DNA of 64,000 nucleotides from Litoditis marina. Lineage: Eukaryota > Nematoda > Chromadorea > Rhabditida > Rhabditidae. The notes under the pieces are model-generated. The model had not been told where the DNA came from, searched no databases, and saw only the letters and a program-made list of their open reading frames with translations. Position numbers and translations under genes: made by a program. Positions 1 through 13,266 of the stretch are shown in pieces. The stretch lies in NCBI GenBank assembly GCA_964036275.1, contig CAXIWQ010000331.1:1-64000 (forward strand), written 5' to 3'. Each line of letters starts with the position of its first letter. Position 1 is the stretch's first letter.

Positions 1-189
1 CGGCCGGGTTCCGAAGTTTTCACCGGTCAACCTGAAGATTGTAAATAGGTCAATTGTTTCATGTTAGTTGTTACTATAAGTGGAAAGATAGTCCAATTAA
101 GTAGTAACAGCGTACTAAAGGTGTTTCATGTATACAAGCTCTGTATCGAAACTAAGAAAGTTCGAATTTTGGCCGCGCTGATATTGAAT
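1..189 (+). repeat. Reference monomer of the satellite
   Basis: The window opens exactly at a convenient monomer boundary, so this copy defines the coordinates used here. In frame 1 each monomer reads 63 codons. This copy belongs to the stop-type subfamily: codon 46-48 is TAG where most monomers have AAA, GAG or GAA. The array consensus has about 72 G+C of 189 bases and seven CpG sites (monomer positions 1, 5, 12, 147, 163, 174 and 176). Several six-base palindromes fall in each unit (CGGCCG, CAATTG twice, GTATAC, TTCGAA once or twice, and ACCGGT in some variants), so enzymes cutting there would give a 189-bp ladder. No tRNA, snRNA or known satellite is recognisable in it. Confidence 0.95.
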
Positions 190-3100
190 CGGCCGGATTG
201 CGAAGTTTTCACAGGTCAACCTGAAGATTGTAAATAGGTCAATTGTTTCATGTTAGTTGTTACCATAAGTGGAAAGATAGTCCAATTAAGTAGTAACAGC
301 GTACTAAAGGTTTTTCGTGTATTCCAGCTCTGTATCGAAACTCAGAAAGTTCGAATTTTGGCCGCGCTGATATTGAATCGGCCGGATTTCGAAGTTTTCA
401 CAGGTCAATCTGAAGATTGTACGAAGGCCAATTGTTTCATAATAGTTTGTTACAATAAGTGGGAAGATAGTCCATTTGAGTAGTAACAGTGTACTAAAGG
501 TTTTTCATGTATACAAGCTCTGTATCGAAACTCAGAAAGTTCGAATTTTGGCCGCGCTGATATTGAATCGGCCGGATTTCGAAGTTTTCACCGGTCAATC
601 TGAAGATTGTAAGGAGGCCAATTGTTTCATGGTAGTTGTTACCATAAGTGGGAAGATAGTCCAATTGAGTAGTAACAGCGTACTAAAGGTTTTTCATGTT
701 TACAAGCTCTGTATCGAAACTCAGAAAGTTCGAATTTTGGCCGCGCTGATATTCAATCGGCCGGATTCCGAAGTTTTCACAGGTCAATCTGAAGATTGTA
801 AGAAAACCAATTGTTTCATGGTAGTTGTTACCATAAGTGGGAAAATAGTCCAATTGAGTAGTACAGTGTACTAAAGATTTTTCATGTATACAAGCTCTGT
901 ATCGAAACTCAGAAAGTTCGAATTTTGGCCGCGCTGATATTGAATCGGCCGGATTCCGAAGTTTTCACAGGTCAGTCTGAAGATTGTAAGAAAACCAATT
1001 GTTTCATGGTAGTTGTTACTATAAGTGGGGAGATAGGTCCAATTGAGTAGTAACAGTGTACTAAAGGTTTTTCATGTATACAAGCTCTGTATCGAAACTC
1101 AGAAAGTTCGAATTTTGGCCGCGCTGATATTCAATCGGCCGGATTCCGAAGTTTTCACAGGTCAATCTGAAGATTGTAAGAAAACAATTGTTTCATGGTA
1201 GTTGTTACTATAAGTGGGGAGGATAGTCCAACTGAGTAGTAACAGTGTACTAAAGGTTTTTCATGTATACAAGCTCTGTATCGAAACCCAGAAAGTTCGA
1301 ATTTGGCCGCGCTGATATTGAATCGGCCGGATTTCGAAGTTTTCACAGAACAATCTAAAGATTGTAAGAAAACCAATTGTTTCATGGTAGTTGTTACCAT
1401 AAGTGAGAAAATAGTCCAATTGAGTAGTAACAGTGTACTAAAGGTTTTTCATGTATACAAGCTCTGTATCGAAACTCAGAAAGTTCGAATTTTGGCCGCG
1501 CTGATATTCAATCGGCCGGATTCCGAAGTTTTCACAGGTCAATCTGAAGATTGTAAGAAAACCAATTGTTCCATGGTAGTTGTTACTATAAGTGAGGAGA
1601 TAGTCCAACTGAGTAGTAACAGTGTACTAAAGGTTTTTCATGTATACAAGCTCTGTATCGAAACCCAGAAAGTTCGAATTTTGGCCGCGCTGATATTGAA
1701 TCGGCCGGGTTCCGAAGTTTTCACCGGTCAACCTGAAGATTGTAAATAGGTCAATTGTTTCATGTTAGTTGTGACCATACGTGGGAAGATAGTCCAATTG
1801 AGTAGTAACAGTGTACTAAAGGTTTTTCATGTATACAAGCTCTGTATCGAAACTCAGAAAGTTTGAATTTTGGCCGCGCTGATATTGAATCGGACGGATT
1901 TCGAAGTTTTCACAGGTCAATCTGAAGATTGTAAGAAAACCAATTGTTTCATGGTAGTTGTTACTATAAGTGGGGAGATAGTCCAACTGAGTAGTAACAG
2001 TGTACTAAAGGTTTTTCATGTATACAAGCTCTGTATCGAAACCCAGAAAGTTCGAATTTTGGCCGCGCTGATATTGAATCGGCCGGATTTCGAAGTTTTC
2101 ACAGAACAATCTAAAGATTGTAAGAAAACCAATTGTTTCATGGTAGTTGTTACCATAAGTGAGAAAATAGTCCAATTGAGTAGTAACAGTGTACTAAAGG
2201 TTTTTCATGTATACAACCTCTGTATCGAAACTCAGAAAGTTCGAATTTTGGCCGCGCTGATATTCAATCGGCCGATTCCGAAGTTTCACAGGTCAATCTG
2301 AAGATTGTAAGGAAACCAATTGTTTCATAATAGTTGTTACAATAAGTGGGAAGATAGTTCAATTAAGTGGTAACAGTGTACGGAAGGTTTTTCATGTATA
2401 CAAGCTCTGTATCGAAACTCAGAAAGTTCGAATTTTGGCCGCGCTGATATTCAATCGGCCGGATTCCGAAGTTTTCACCGGTCAATCTGAAGATTGTAAG
2501 GAGGCCAATTGTTTCATGGTAGTTGTTACCATAAGTGGGAAGATAGTCCAACTGAGTAGTAACAGTGTACTAAAGGTTTTTCATGTATACAAGCTCTGTA
2601 TCGAAACCCAGAAAGTTCGAATTTTGGCCGCGCTGATATTGAATCGGCCGGGTTCCGAAGTTTTCACCGGTCAACCTGAAGATTGTAAATAGGTCAATTG
2701 TTTCATGTTAGTTGTGACCATACGTGGGAAGATAGTCCAATTGAGTAGTAACAGTGTACTAAAGGTTTTTCATGTATACAAGCTCTGTATCGAAACTCAG
2801 AAAGTTTGAATTTTGGCCGCGCTGATATTGAATCGGACGGATTTCGAAGTTTTCACCGGTCAATCTGAAGATTGTAAGGAGGCCAATTGTTTCATGGTAG
2901 TTGTGACCATAAGTGGGAAGATAGTCCAATTGAGTACTAACAGTGTACTGAAGGTTTTACATGTATACAAGCTCTGTATCGAAACTCAGAAAGTTCGAAT
3001 TTTGGCCGCGCTGATATGGAATCGGCCGGATTTCGAAGTTTTCACCGGTCAATCTGAAGATTGTAAGGAGGCCAATTGTTTCATGGTAGTTGTGACCATA

Positions 3101-4549
3101 AGTGGGAAGATAGTCCAATTGAGTAGTAACAGTGTACTAAAGGTTTTTCATGTATACAACCTCTGTATCGAAACTCAGAAAGTTCGAATTTTGGCCGCGC
3201 TGATATTCAATCGGCCGGATTCCGAAGTTTTCACAGGTCCAATCTGAAGATTGTAAGGAAACCAATTGTTTCATAATAGTTGTTACAATAAGTGGGAAGA
3301 TAGTTCAATTGAGTAGTAACAGTGTACTAAAGGTTTTTCATGTATACAACCTCTGTATCGAAACTCAGAAAGTTCGAATTTTGGCCGCGCTGATATTCAA
3401 TCGGCCGGATTCCGAAGTTTTCACAGGTCAATCTGAAGATTGTAAGGAAACCAATTGTTTCATAATAGTTGTTACAATAAGTGGGAAGATAGTTCAATTA
3501 AGTGGTAACAGTGTACGGAAGGTTTTTCATGTATACAAGCTCTGTATCGAAACTCAGAAAGTTCGAATTTTGGCCGCGCTGATATTGAATCGGCCGGATT
3601 TCGAAGTTTTCACAGGTCAATCTGAAGATTGTACGAAGGCCAATTGTTTCATAATAGTTGTTACAATAAGTGGGAAGGTAGTCCAATTGAGTAGTAACAG
3701 TGCACTAAAGGTTTTTCATGTATACAAGCTCTGTATCGAAACTCAGAAAGTTCGAATTTTGGCCGCGCTGATATTCAATCGGCCGGGTTCCGAAGTTTTC
3801 ACCGGTCAACCTGAAGATTGTAAATAGGTCAATTGTTTCATGTTAGTTGTGACCATACGTGGGAAGATAGTCCAAATGAGTAGTAACAGTGTACTAAAGG
3901 TTTTTCATGTATACAAGCTCTGTATCGAAACTCAGAAAGTTCGAATTTCGGCCGCGCTGATATTGAATCGGCCGGATTTCGAAGTTTTCACAGGTCAATC
4001 TGAAGATTGTACGAAGGCCAATTGTTTCGTAATAGTTGTTACAATGAGTGGGAAGATAGTCCAATTGAGTAGTAACAGTGTACTAAAGGTTTTTCATGTA
4101 TACAAGCTCTGTATCGAAACTCAGAAAGTTCGAATTTTGGCCGCGCTGATATTGAATCGGCCGGATTTCGAAGTTTTCACAGGTCAATCTGAAGATTGTA
4201 CGAAGGCCAATTGTTTCATAATAGTTGTTACAATGAGTGGGAAGATAGTCCAATTGAGTAGTAACAGTGTACTAAAGGTTTTTCATGTATACAAGCTCTG
4301 TATCGAAACTCAGAAAGTTCGAATTTCGGCCGCGCTGATATTCAATCGGCCGGATTCCGAAGTTTTCACCGGTCAATCTGAAGATTGTAAGGAGGCCAAT
4401 TGTTTCATGGTAGTTGTTACCATAAGTGGGAAGATAGTCCAATTGAGTAGTAACAGTGTACTAAAGATTTTTCATGTATACAAGCTCTGTATCGAAACTC
4501 AGAAAGTTCGAATTTTGGCCGCGCTGATATTGAATCGGCCGGATTTCGA
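1..4549 (+). repeat. Heterogeneous monomers, no clear higher-order unit
   Basis: About 24 monomers of mixed subfamilies. Stop-type copies lie at 46, 235, 1747, 2690 and 3825. Several one-base indels break the frame: a missing base near 860 in the AGTAGTACAG stretch, one extra base near 1035, a missing base near 1185, one extra base near 1220, a missing base near 1303, two missing bases near 2275-2285 and one extra base near 3239. No block here is repeated as a clean multi-monomer unit, although segments around 2,435-3,827 share variant order with the 11-monomer blocks further on. Confidence 0.8.
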
Positions 4550-7500
4550 AGTTTTCACCGGTCAATCTGAAGATTGTAAGGAGGCCAATTGTTTCATGGT
4601 AGTTGTTACCATAAGTGGGAAGATAGTCCAATTGAGTAGTAACAGCGTACTAAAGGTTTTTCATGTTTACAAGCTCTGTATCGAAACTCAGAAAGTTCGA
4701 ATTTTGGCCGCGCTGATATTCAATCGGCCGGATTCCGAAGTTTTCACAGGTCAATCTGAAGATTGTAAGAAAACCAATTGTTTCATGGTAGTTGTTACTA
4801 TGAGTGGGAAGATAGTCCAATTGAGTAGTAACAGTGTACTAAAGGTTTTTCATGTATACAAGCTCTGTATCGAAACTCAGAAAGTTCGAATTTTGGCCGC
4901 GCTGATATTCAATCGGCCGGATTCCGAAGTTTTCACAGGTCAATCTGAAGATTGTAAGAAAACCAATTGTTTCATGGTAGTTGTTACTATAAGTGGGGGA
5001 GATAGTCCAACTGAGTAGTAACAGTGTACTAAAGGTTTTTCATGTATACAAGTTCTGTATCGAAACCCAGAAAGTTCGAATTTTGGCCGCGCTGATATTG
5101 AATCGGCCGGATTCCGAAGTTTTCACAGGTCAATCTGAAGATTGTAAGAAAACCAATTGTTTCATGGTAGTTGTTACCATAAGTGAGAAAATAGTCCAAT
5201 TGAGTAGTAACAGTGTACTAAAGGTTTTTCATGTATACAACCTCTGTATCGAAACTCAGAAAGTTCGAATTTTGGCCGCGCTGATATTCAATCGGCCGGA
5301 TTCCGAAGTTTTCACAGGTCAATCTGAAGATTGTAAGAAAACCAATTGTTTCATGGTAGTTGTTACTATAAGTGGGGAGATAGTCCAATTGAGTAGTAAC
5401 AGTGTACTAAAGGTTTTTCATGTATACAAGCTCTGTATCGAAACTCAGAAAGTTCGAATTTTGGCCGCGCTGATATTCAATCGGCCGGATTCCGAAGTTT
5501 TCACAGGTCAATCTGAAGATTGTAAGAAAACCAATTGTTTCATGGTAGTTGTTACTATAAGTGGGGAGATAGTCCAACTGAGTAGTAACAGTGTACTAAA
5601 GGTTTTTCATGTATACAAGCTCTGTATCGAAACCCAGAAAGTTCGAATTTTGGCCGCGCTGATATTGAATCGGACGGATTTCGAAGTTTTCACCGGTCAA
5701 TCTGAAGATTGTAAGGAGGCCAATTGTTTCATGGTAGTTGTGACCATAAGTGGGAAGATAGTCCAATTGAGTACTAACAGTGTACTGAAGGTTTTACATG
5801 TATACAAGCTCTGTATCGAAACTCAGAAAGTTCGAATTTTGGCCGCGCTGATATTCAATCGGCCGGATTCCGAAGTTTTCACAGGTCAATCTGAAGATTG
5901 TAAGGAAACCAATTGTTTCATAATAGTTGTTACAATAAGTGGGAAGATAGTTCAATTAAGTGGTAACAGTGTACGGAAGGTTTTTCATGTATACAAGCTC
6001 TGTATCGAAACTCAGAAAGTTCGAATTTTGGCCGCGCTGATATTGAATCGGCCGGATTTCGAAGTTTTCACAGGTCAATCTGAAGATTGTACGAAGGCCA
6101 ATTGTTTCATAATAGTTGTTACAATAAGTGGGAAGGTAGTCCAATTGAGTAGTAACAGTGCACTAAAGGTTTTTCATGTATACAAGCTCTGTATCGAAAC
6201 TCAGAAAGTTCGAATTTTGGCCGCGCTGATATTCAATCGGCCGGGTTCCGAAGTTTTCACCGGTCAACCTGAAGATTGTAAATAGGTCAATTGTTTCATG
6301 TTAGTTGTGACCATACGTGGGAAGATAGTCCAATTGAGTAGTAACAGTGTACTAAAGGTTTTTCATGTATACAAGCTCTGTATCGAAACTCAGAAAGTTC
6401 GAATTTTGGCCGCGCTGATATTCAATCGGCGGATTCCGAAGTTTTCACAGGTCAATCTGAAGATTGTAAGGAAACCAATTGTTTCATAATAGTTGTTACA
6501 ATAAGTGGGAAGATAGTTCAATTAAGTGGTAACAGTGTACGGAAGGTTTTTCATGTATACAAGCTCTGTATCGAAACTCAGAAAGTTCGAATTTTGGCCG
6601 CGCTGATATTGAATCGGCCGGATTCCGAAGTTTTCACCGGTCAATCTGAAGATTGTAAGGAGGCCAATTGTTTCATGGTAGTTGTTACCATAAGTGGGAA
6701 GATAGTCCAATTGAGTAGTAACAGCGTACTAAAGGTTTTTCATGTTTACAAGCTCTGTATCGAAACTCAGAAAGTTCGAATTTTGGCCGCGCTGATATTC
6801 AATCGGCCGGATTCCGAAGTTTTCACAGGTCAATCTGAAGATTGTAAGAAAACCAATTGTTTCATGGTAGTTGTTACTATGAGTGGGAAGATAGTCCAAT
6901 TGAGTAGTAACAGTGTACTAAAGGTTTTTCATGTATACAAGCTCTGTATCGAAACTCAGAAAGTTCGAATTTTGGCCGCGCTGATATTCAATCGGCCGAT
7001 TCCGAAGTTTTCACAGGTCAATCTGAAGATTGTAAGAAAACCAATTGTTTCATGGTAGTTGTTACTATAAGTGGGGAGATAGTCCAACTGAGTAGTAACA
7101 GTGTACTAAAGGTTTTTCATGTATACAAGTTCTGTATCGAAACCCAGAAAGTTCGAATTTTGGCCGCGCTGATATTGAATCGGCCGGATTCCGAAGTTTT
7201 CACAGGTCAATCTGAAGATTGTAAGAAACCAATTGTTTCATGGTAGTTGTTACCATAAGTGAGAAAATAGTCCAATTGAGTAGTAACAGTGTACTAAAGG
7301 TTTTTCATGTATACAACCTCTGTATCGAAACTCAGAAAGTTCGAATTTTGGCCGCGCTGATATTCAATCGGCCGGATTCCGAAGTTTTCACAGGTCAATC
7401 TGAAGATTGTAAGAAACCAATTGTTTCATGGTAGTTGTTACTATAAGTGGGGAGATAGTCCAATTGAGTAGTAACAGTGTACTAAAGGTTTTTCATGTAT

Positions 7501-8543
7501 ACAAGCTCTGTATCGAAACTCAGAAAGTTCGAATTTTGGCCGCGCTGATATTCAATCGGCCGGATTCCGAAGTTTTCACAGGTCAATCTGAAGATTGTAA
7601 GAAAACCAATTGTTTCATGGTAGTTGTTACTATAAGTGGGGAGATAGTCCAACTGAGTAGTAACAGTGTACTAAAGGTTTTTCATGTATACAAGCTCTGT
7701 ATCGAAACCCAGAAAGTTCGAATTTTGGCCGCGCTGATATTGAATCGGACGGATTTCGAAGTTTTCACCGGTCAATCTGAAGATTGTAAGGAGGCCAATT
7801 GTTTCATGGTAGTTGTGACCATAAGTGGGAAGATAGTCCAATTGAGTACTAACAGTGTACTGAAGGTTTTACATGTATACAAGCTCTGTATCGAAACTCA
7901 GAAAGTTCGAATTTTGGCCGCGCTGATATTCAATCGGCCGGATTCCGAAGTTTTCACAGGTCAATCTGAAGATTGTAAGGAAACCAATTGTTTCATAATA
8001 GTTGTTACAATAAGTGGGAAGATAGTTCAATTAAGTGGTAACAGTGTACGGAAGGTTTTTCATGTATACAAGCTCTGTATCGAAACTCAGAAAGTTCGAA
8101 TTTTGGCCGCGCTGATATTGAATCGGCCGGATTTCGAAGTTTTCACAGGTCAATCTGAAGATTGTACGAAGGCCAATTGTTTCATAATAGTTGTTACAAT
8201 AAGTGGGAAGGTAGTCCAATTGAGTAGTAACAGTGCACTAAAGGTTTTTCATGTATACAAGCTCTGTATCGAAACTCAGAAAGTTCGAATTTTGGCCGCG
8301 CTGATATTCAATCGGCCGGGTTCCGAAGTTTTCACCGGTCAACCTGAAGATTGTAAATAGGTCAATTGTTTCATGTTAGTTGTGACCATACGTGGGAAGA
8401 TAGTCCAATTGAGTAGTAACAGTGTACTAAAGGTTTTTCATGTATACAAGCTCTGTATCGAAACTCAGAAAGTTCGAATTTTGGCCGCGCTGATATTCAA
8501 TCGGCCGGATTCCGAAGTTTTCACAGGTCAATCTGAAGATTGT
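4550..8543 (+). repeat. 11-monomer higher-order repeat, two copies
   Basis: The variant order in about 4,550-6,465 is repeated in about 6,629-8,543. The diagnostic GTTTAC variant (monomer 130-135) at 4,665 recurs at 6,744, an offset of 2,079 bp, exactly 11 monomers. By the stop-type monomers at 6,283 and 8,358 the offset has shrunk to 2,075 bp, explained by one extra G near 4,990 in copy 1 and missing single bases near 6,999, 7,227 and 7,411 in copy 2. The order of private variants is the same in both copies (TTC at 139-141, then AAC at 136-138, the ACGGAT variant, the AGTACTAAC variant, then GTACGGAAG and GCACTAAAG). Copies differ mainly by these indels, suggesting recent duplication. Confidence 0.85.
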
Positions 8544-10435
8544 ACGAAGGCCAATTGTTTCATAATAGTTGTTACAATAAGTGGGAAGGTAGTCCAATTG
8601 AGTAGTAACAGTGCACTAAAGGTTTTTCATGTATACAAGCTCTGTATCGAAACTCAGAAAGTTCGAATTTTGGCCGCGCTGATATTGAATCGGCCGGATT
8701 TCGAAGTTTTCACAGGTCAATCTGAAGATTGTACGAAGGCCAATTGTTTCATAATAGTTGTTACAATAAGTGGGAAGGTAGTCCAATTGAGTAGTAACAG
8801 TGTACTAAAGGTTTTTCATGTATACAAGCTCTGTATCGAAACTCAGAAAGTTCGAATTTTGGCCGCGCTGATATTCAATCGGCCGGATTCCGAAGTTTTC
8901 ACAGGTCAATCTGAAGATTGTAAGAAAACCAAGTGTTCCATGGTAGTTGTTACTATAAGTGGGGAGATAGTCCAACTGAGTAGTAACAGTGTATTAAAGG
9001 TTTTTCATGTATACAAGCTCTGTATCGAAACCCAGAAAGTTCGAATTTTGCCGCGCTGATATTGAATCGGCCGGGTTCCGAAGTTTTCACCGGTCAACCT
9101 GAAGATTGTAAATAGGTCAATTGTTTCATGTTAGTTGTGACCATACGTGGGAAGATAGTCCAATTGAGTAGTAACAGTGTACTAAAGGTTTTTCATGTAT
9201 ACAAGCTCTGTATCGAAACTCAGAAAGTTCGAATTTTGGCCGCGCTGATATTGAATCGGACGGATTTCGAAGTTTTCACCGGTCAATCTGAAGATTGTAA
9301 GGAGGCCAATTGTTTCATGGTAGTTGTGACCATAAGTGGGAAGATAGTCCAATTGAGTACTAACAGTGTACTGAAGGTTTTACATGTATACAAGCTCTGT
9401 ATCGAAACTCAGAAAGTTCGAATTTTGGCCGCGCTGATATTGAATCGGCCGGATTTCGAAGTTTTCACCGGTCAATCTGAAGATTGTAAGGAGGCCAATT
9501 GTTTCATGGTAGTTGTGACCATAAGTGGGAAGATAGTCCAATTGAGTAGTAACAGTGTACTAAAGGTTTTTCATGTATACAACCTCTGTATCGAAACTCA
9601 GAAAGTTCGAATTTTGGCCGCGCTGATATTCAATCGGCCGGATTCCGAAGTTTTCACAGGTCAATCTGAAGATTGTAAGGAAACCAATTGTTTCATAATA
9701 GTTGTTACAATAAGTGGGAAGATAGTTCAATTAAGTGGTAACAGTGTACGGAAGGTTTTTCATGTATACAAGCTCTGTATCGAAACTCAGAAAGTTCGAA
9801 TTTTGGCCGCGCTGATATTGAATCGGCCGGATTTCGAAGTTTTCACAGGTCAATCTGAAGATTGTACGAAGGCCAATTGTTTCATAATAGTTGTTACAAT
9901 AAGTGGAAGGTAGTCCAATTGAGTAGTAACAGTGCACTAAAGGTTTTTCATGTATACAAGCTCTGTATCGAAACTCAGAAAGTTCGAATTTTGGCCGCGC
10001 TGATATTCAATCGGCCGGGTTCCGAAGTTTTCACCGGCCAACCTGAAGATTGTAAATAGGTCAATTGTTTTATGTTAGTTGATACTATAAGTGGAAAGAT
10101 AGTCCAATTAAGTAGTAACAGCGTACTAAAGGTTTTTCATGTATACAAGCTCTGTATCGAAACTCAGAAAGTTCGAATTTTGGCCGCGCTGATATTCAAT
10201 CGGCCGGATTCCGAAGTTTTCACAGGTCAATCTGAAGATTGTAAGAAAACCAATTGTTTCATGGTAGTTGTTACTATAAGTGGGGAGATGGTCCAATTGA
10301 GTAGTAACAGTGTACTACAGGTTTTTCATGTATACAAGCTCTGTATCGAAACTCAGAAAGTTCGAATTTTGGCCGCGCTGATATTCAATCGGCCGGGTTC
10401 CGAAGTTTTCACCGGTCAACCTGAAGATTGTAATA
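8361..10435 (+). repeat. 11-monomer higher-order repeat, second type, copy A
   Basis: This block starts just after a stop-type monomer (TAG at 8,358). Its marker order is: the ATACGT variant, GCACTAAAG, an AAGTGTTCC variant near 8,932, a stop monomer near 9,112, ATACGT again, ACGGAT, AGTACTAAC, AAC at 136-138, GTACGGAAG, GCACTAAAG, a stop monomer at 10,057, the GTTGATACT variant and the GTACTACAG variant. The same order recurs as copy B (about 2,075 bp downstream) and copy C (about 6,795 bp downstream). Single-base deletions near 9,049 and 9,905 interrupt the reading frame here but not in every copy. Confidence 0.85.
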
Positions 10436-12511
10436 GGTCAATTGTTTCATGTTAGTTGTGACCATACGTGGGAAGATAGTCCAATTGAGTAGTAACAGTG
10501 TACTAAAGGTTTTCATGTATACAAGCTCTGTATCGAAACTCAGAAAGTTCGAATTTTGGCCGCGCTGATATTCAATCGGCCGGATTCCGAAGTTTTCACA
10601 GGTCAATCTGAAGATTGTACGAAGGCCAATTGTTTCATAATAGTTGTTACAATAAGTGGGAAGGTAGTCCAATTGAGTAGTAACAGTGCACTAAAGGTTT
10701 TTCATGTATACAAGCTCTGTATCGAAACTCAGAAAGTTCGAATTTTGGCCGCGCTGATATTGAATCGGCCGGATTTCGAAGTTTTCACAGGTCAATCTGA
10801 AGATTGTACGAAGGGCCAATTGTTTCATAATAGTTGTTACAATAAGTGGGAAGGTAGTCCAATTGAGTAGTAACAGTGTACTAAAGGTTTTTCATGTATA
10901 CAAGCTCTGTATCGAAACTCAGAAAGTTCGAATTTTGGCCGCGCTGATATTCAATCGGCCGGATTCCGAAGTTTTCACAGGTCAATCTGAAGATTGTAAG
11001 AAAACCAAGTGTTCCATGGTAGTTGTTACTATAAGTGGGGAGATAGTCCAACTGAGTAGTAACAGTGTATTAAAGGTTTTTCATGTATACAAGCTCTGTA
11101 TCGAAACCCAGAAAGTTCGAATTTTGGCCGCGCTGATATTGAATCGGCCGGGTTCCGAAGTTTTCACCGGTCAACCTGAAGATTGTAAATAGGTCAATTG
11201 TTTCATGTTAGTTGTGACCATACGTGGGAAGATAGTCCAATTGAGTAGTAACAGTGTACTAAAGGTTTTCATGTATACAAGCTCTGTATCGAAACTCAGA
11301 AAGTTCGAATTTTGGCCGCGCTGATATTGAATCGGACGGATTTCGAAGTTTTCACCGGTCAATCTGAAGATTGTAAGGAGGCCAATTGTTTCATGGTAGT
11401 TGTGACCATAAGTGGGAAGATAGTCCAATTGAGTACTAACAGTGTACTGAAGGTTTTACATGTATACAAGCTCTGTATCGAAACTCAGAAAGTTCGAATT
11501 TTGGCCGCGCTGATATTGAATCGGCCGGATTTCGAAGTTTTCACCGGTCAATCTGAAGATTGTAAGGAGGCCAATTGTTTCATGGTAGTTGTGACCATAA
11601 GTGGGAAGATAGTCCAATTGAGTAGTAACAGTGTACTAAAGGTTTTTCATGTATACAACCTCTGTATCGAAACTCAGAAAGTTCGAATTTGGCCGCGCTG
11701 ATATTCAATCGGCCGGATTCCGAAGTTTTCACAGGTCAATCTGAAGATTGTAAGGAAACCAATTGTTTCATAATAGTTGTTACAATAAGTGGGAAGATAG
11801 TTCAATTAAGTGGTACAGTGTACGGAAGGTTTTTCATGTATACAAGCTCTGTATCGAAACTCAGAAAGTTCGAATTTTGGCCGCGCTGATATTGAATCGG
11901 CCGGATTTCGAAGTTTTCACAGGTCAATCTGAAGATTGTACGAAGGCCAATTGTTTCATAATAGTTGTTACAATAAGTGGGAAGGTAGTCCAATTGAGTA
12001 GTAACAGTGCACTAAAGGTTTTTCATGTATACAAGCTCTGTATCGAAACTCAGAAAGTTCGAATTTTGGCCGCGCTGATATTCAATCGGCCGGGTTCCGA
12101 AGTTTTCACCGGCCAACCTGAAGATTGTAAATAGGTCAATTGTTTTATGTTAGTTGATACTATAAGTGGAAAGATAGTCCAATTAAGTAGTAACAGCGTA
12201 CTAAAGGTTTTTCATGTATACAAGCTCTGTATCGAAACTCAGAAAGTTCGAATTTTGGCCGCGCTGATATTCAATCGGCCGATTCCGAAGTTTTCACAGG
12301 TCAATCTGAAGATTGTAAGAAAACCAATTGTTTCATGGTAGTTGTTACTATAAGTGGGGAGATGGTCCAATTGAGTAGTAACAGTGTACTACAGGTTTTT
12401 CATGTATACAAGCTCTGTATCGAATCTCAGAAAGTTCGAATTTTGGCCGCGCTGATATTCAATCGGCCGGGTTCCGAAGTTTTCACCGGTCAACCTGAAG
12501 ATTGTAAATAG
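10436..12511 (+). repeat. 11-monomer higher-order repeat, second type, copy B
   Basis: It repeats the marker order of the block at 8,361-10,435. Stop monomers at 10,057 and 12,132 are 2,075 bp apart, close to 11 monomers (2,079 bp). It carries its own single-base indels: a missing T near 10,511, an extra G near 10,815, a missing T near 11,268, a missing T near 11,690 and a missing A near 11,814. These copy-specific indels are what breaks the frame into short segments here. Confidence 0.85.
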
Positions 12512-13266
12512 GTCAATTGTTTCATGTTAGTTGTTACTATAAGTGGAAAGATAGTCCAATTAAGTAGTAACAGCGTACTAAAGGTTTTTCATGTATACAA
12601 GCTCTGTATCGAAACTCAGAAAGTTCGAATTTTGGCCGCGCTGATATTGAATCGGCCGGATTTCGAAGTTTTCACAGGTCAATCTGAAGATTGTACGAAG
12701 GCAATTGTTTTATAATAGTTGTTACAATAAGTGGGAAGATAGTCCAATTGAGTAGTAACAGTGTACTAAAGGTTTTTCATGTATACAAGCTCTGTATCGA
12801 AACTCAGAAAGTTCGAATTTTGGCCGCGCTGATATTCAATCGGCCGGATTCCGAACTTTTCACAGGTCAATCTGAAGATTGTAAGAAAACCAATTGTTTC
12901 ATGGTAGTTGTTACCATAAGTGGGGAAGATAGTCCCATTGAGTAGTAACAGTGTACTAAAGATTTTCATGTATACAAGCTCTGTATCGAAACTCAGAAAG
13001 TTCGAATTTTGGCCGCGCTGATATTGAATCGGCCGGATTTCGAAGTTTTCACCGGTCAATCTGAAGATTGTACGAAGGCCAATTGTTTCATAATAGTTGT
13101 TACAATAAGTGGGAAGGTAGTCCAATTGAGTAGTAACAGTGCACTAAAGGTTTTTCATGTATACAAGCTCTGTATCGAAACTCAGAAAGTTCGAATTTTG
13201 GCCGCGCTGATATTCAATCGGCCGGGTTCCGAAGTTTTCACCGGCCAACCTGAAGATTGTAAATAG
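12135..13266 (+). repeat. 6-monomer higher-order repeat, first occurrence
   Basis: The unit runs from one GTTGATACT-type monomer to the next (12,147 to 13,279) and is 1,132 bp long, two bases short of six monomers. Markers are the GTTGATACT variant, GTACTACAG, TCTCAG at monomer 151-156, a stop monomer, the GAACTTTTC variant, the CCCATTGAG variant and GCACTAAAG. The same six-monomer order appears at 16,857-17,990. It overlaps the end of the preceding 11-monomer block because the two amplification events share monomers. Confidence 0.8.

Noticed and set aside
157..171. tRNA-like or Pol III internal promoter (AGTTCGAATTTT resembles a B box)
   Set aside because: The match to GGTTCGANTCC is partial, no A box lies at a suitable distance, and the flanks do not form a T-arm stem or a cloverleaf. 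A tRNA-derived SINE is not supported.
3498..3686. Antisense frames beginning MDYLPTY, repeated across arm 1 and, on the plus strand, in arm 2
   Set aside because: They are opposite-strand readings of the same monomer, open or closed depending on the AATTGAG/AATTAAG and CTAAAG/CTTAAG variants. They have no independent support.
6990..7430. Programmed frameshifting sites where AAGAAACCAAT replaces AAGAAAACCAAT
   Set aside because: These are single-base losses in a short A run in individual copies, with no reason to think the region is translated. Replication slippage or consensus error is sufficient.
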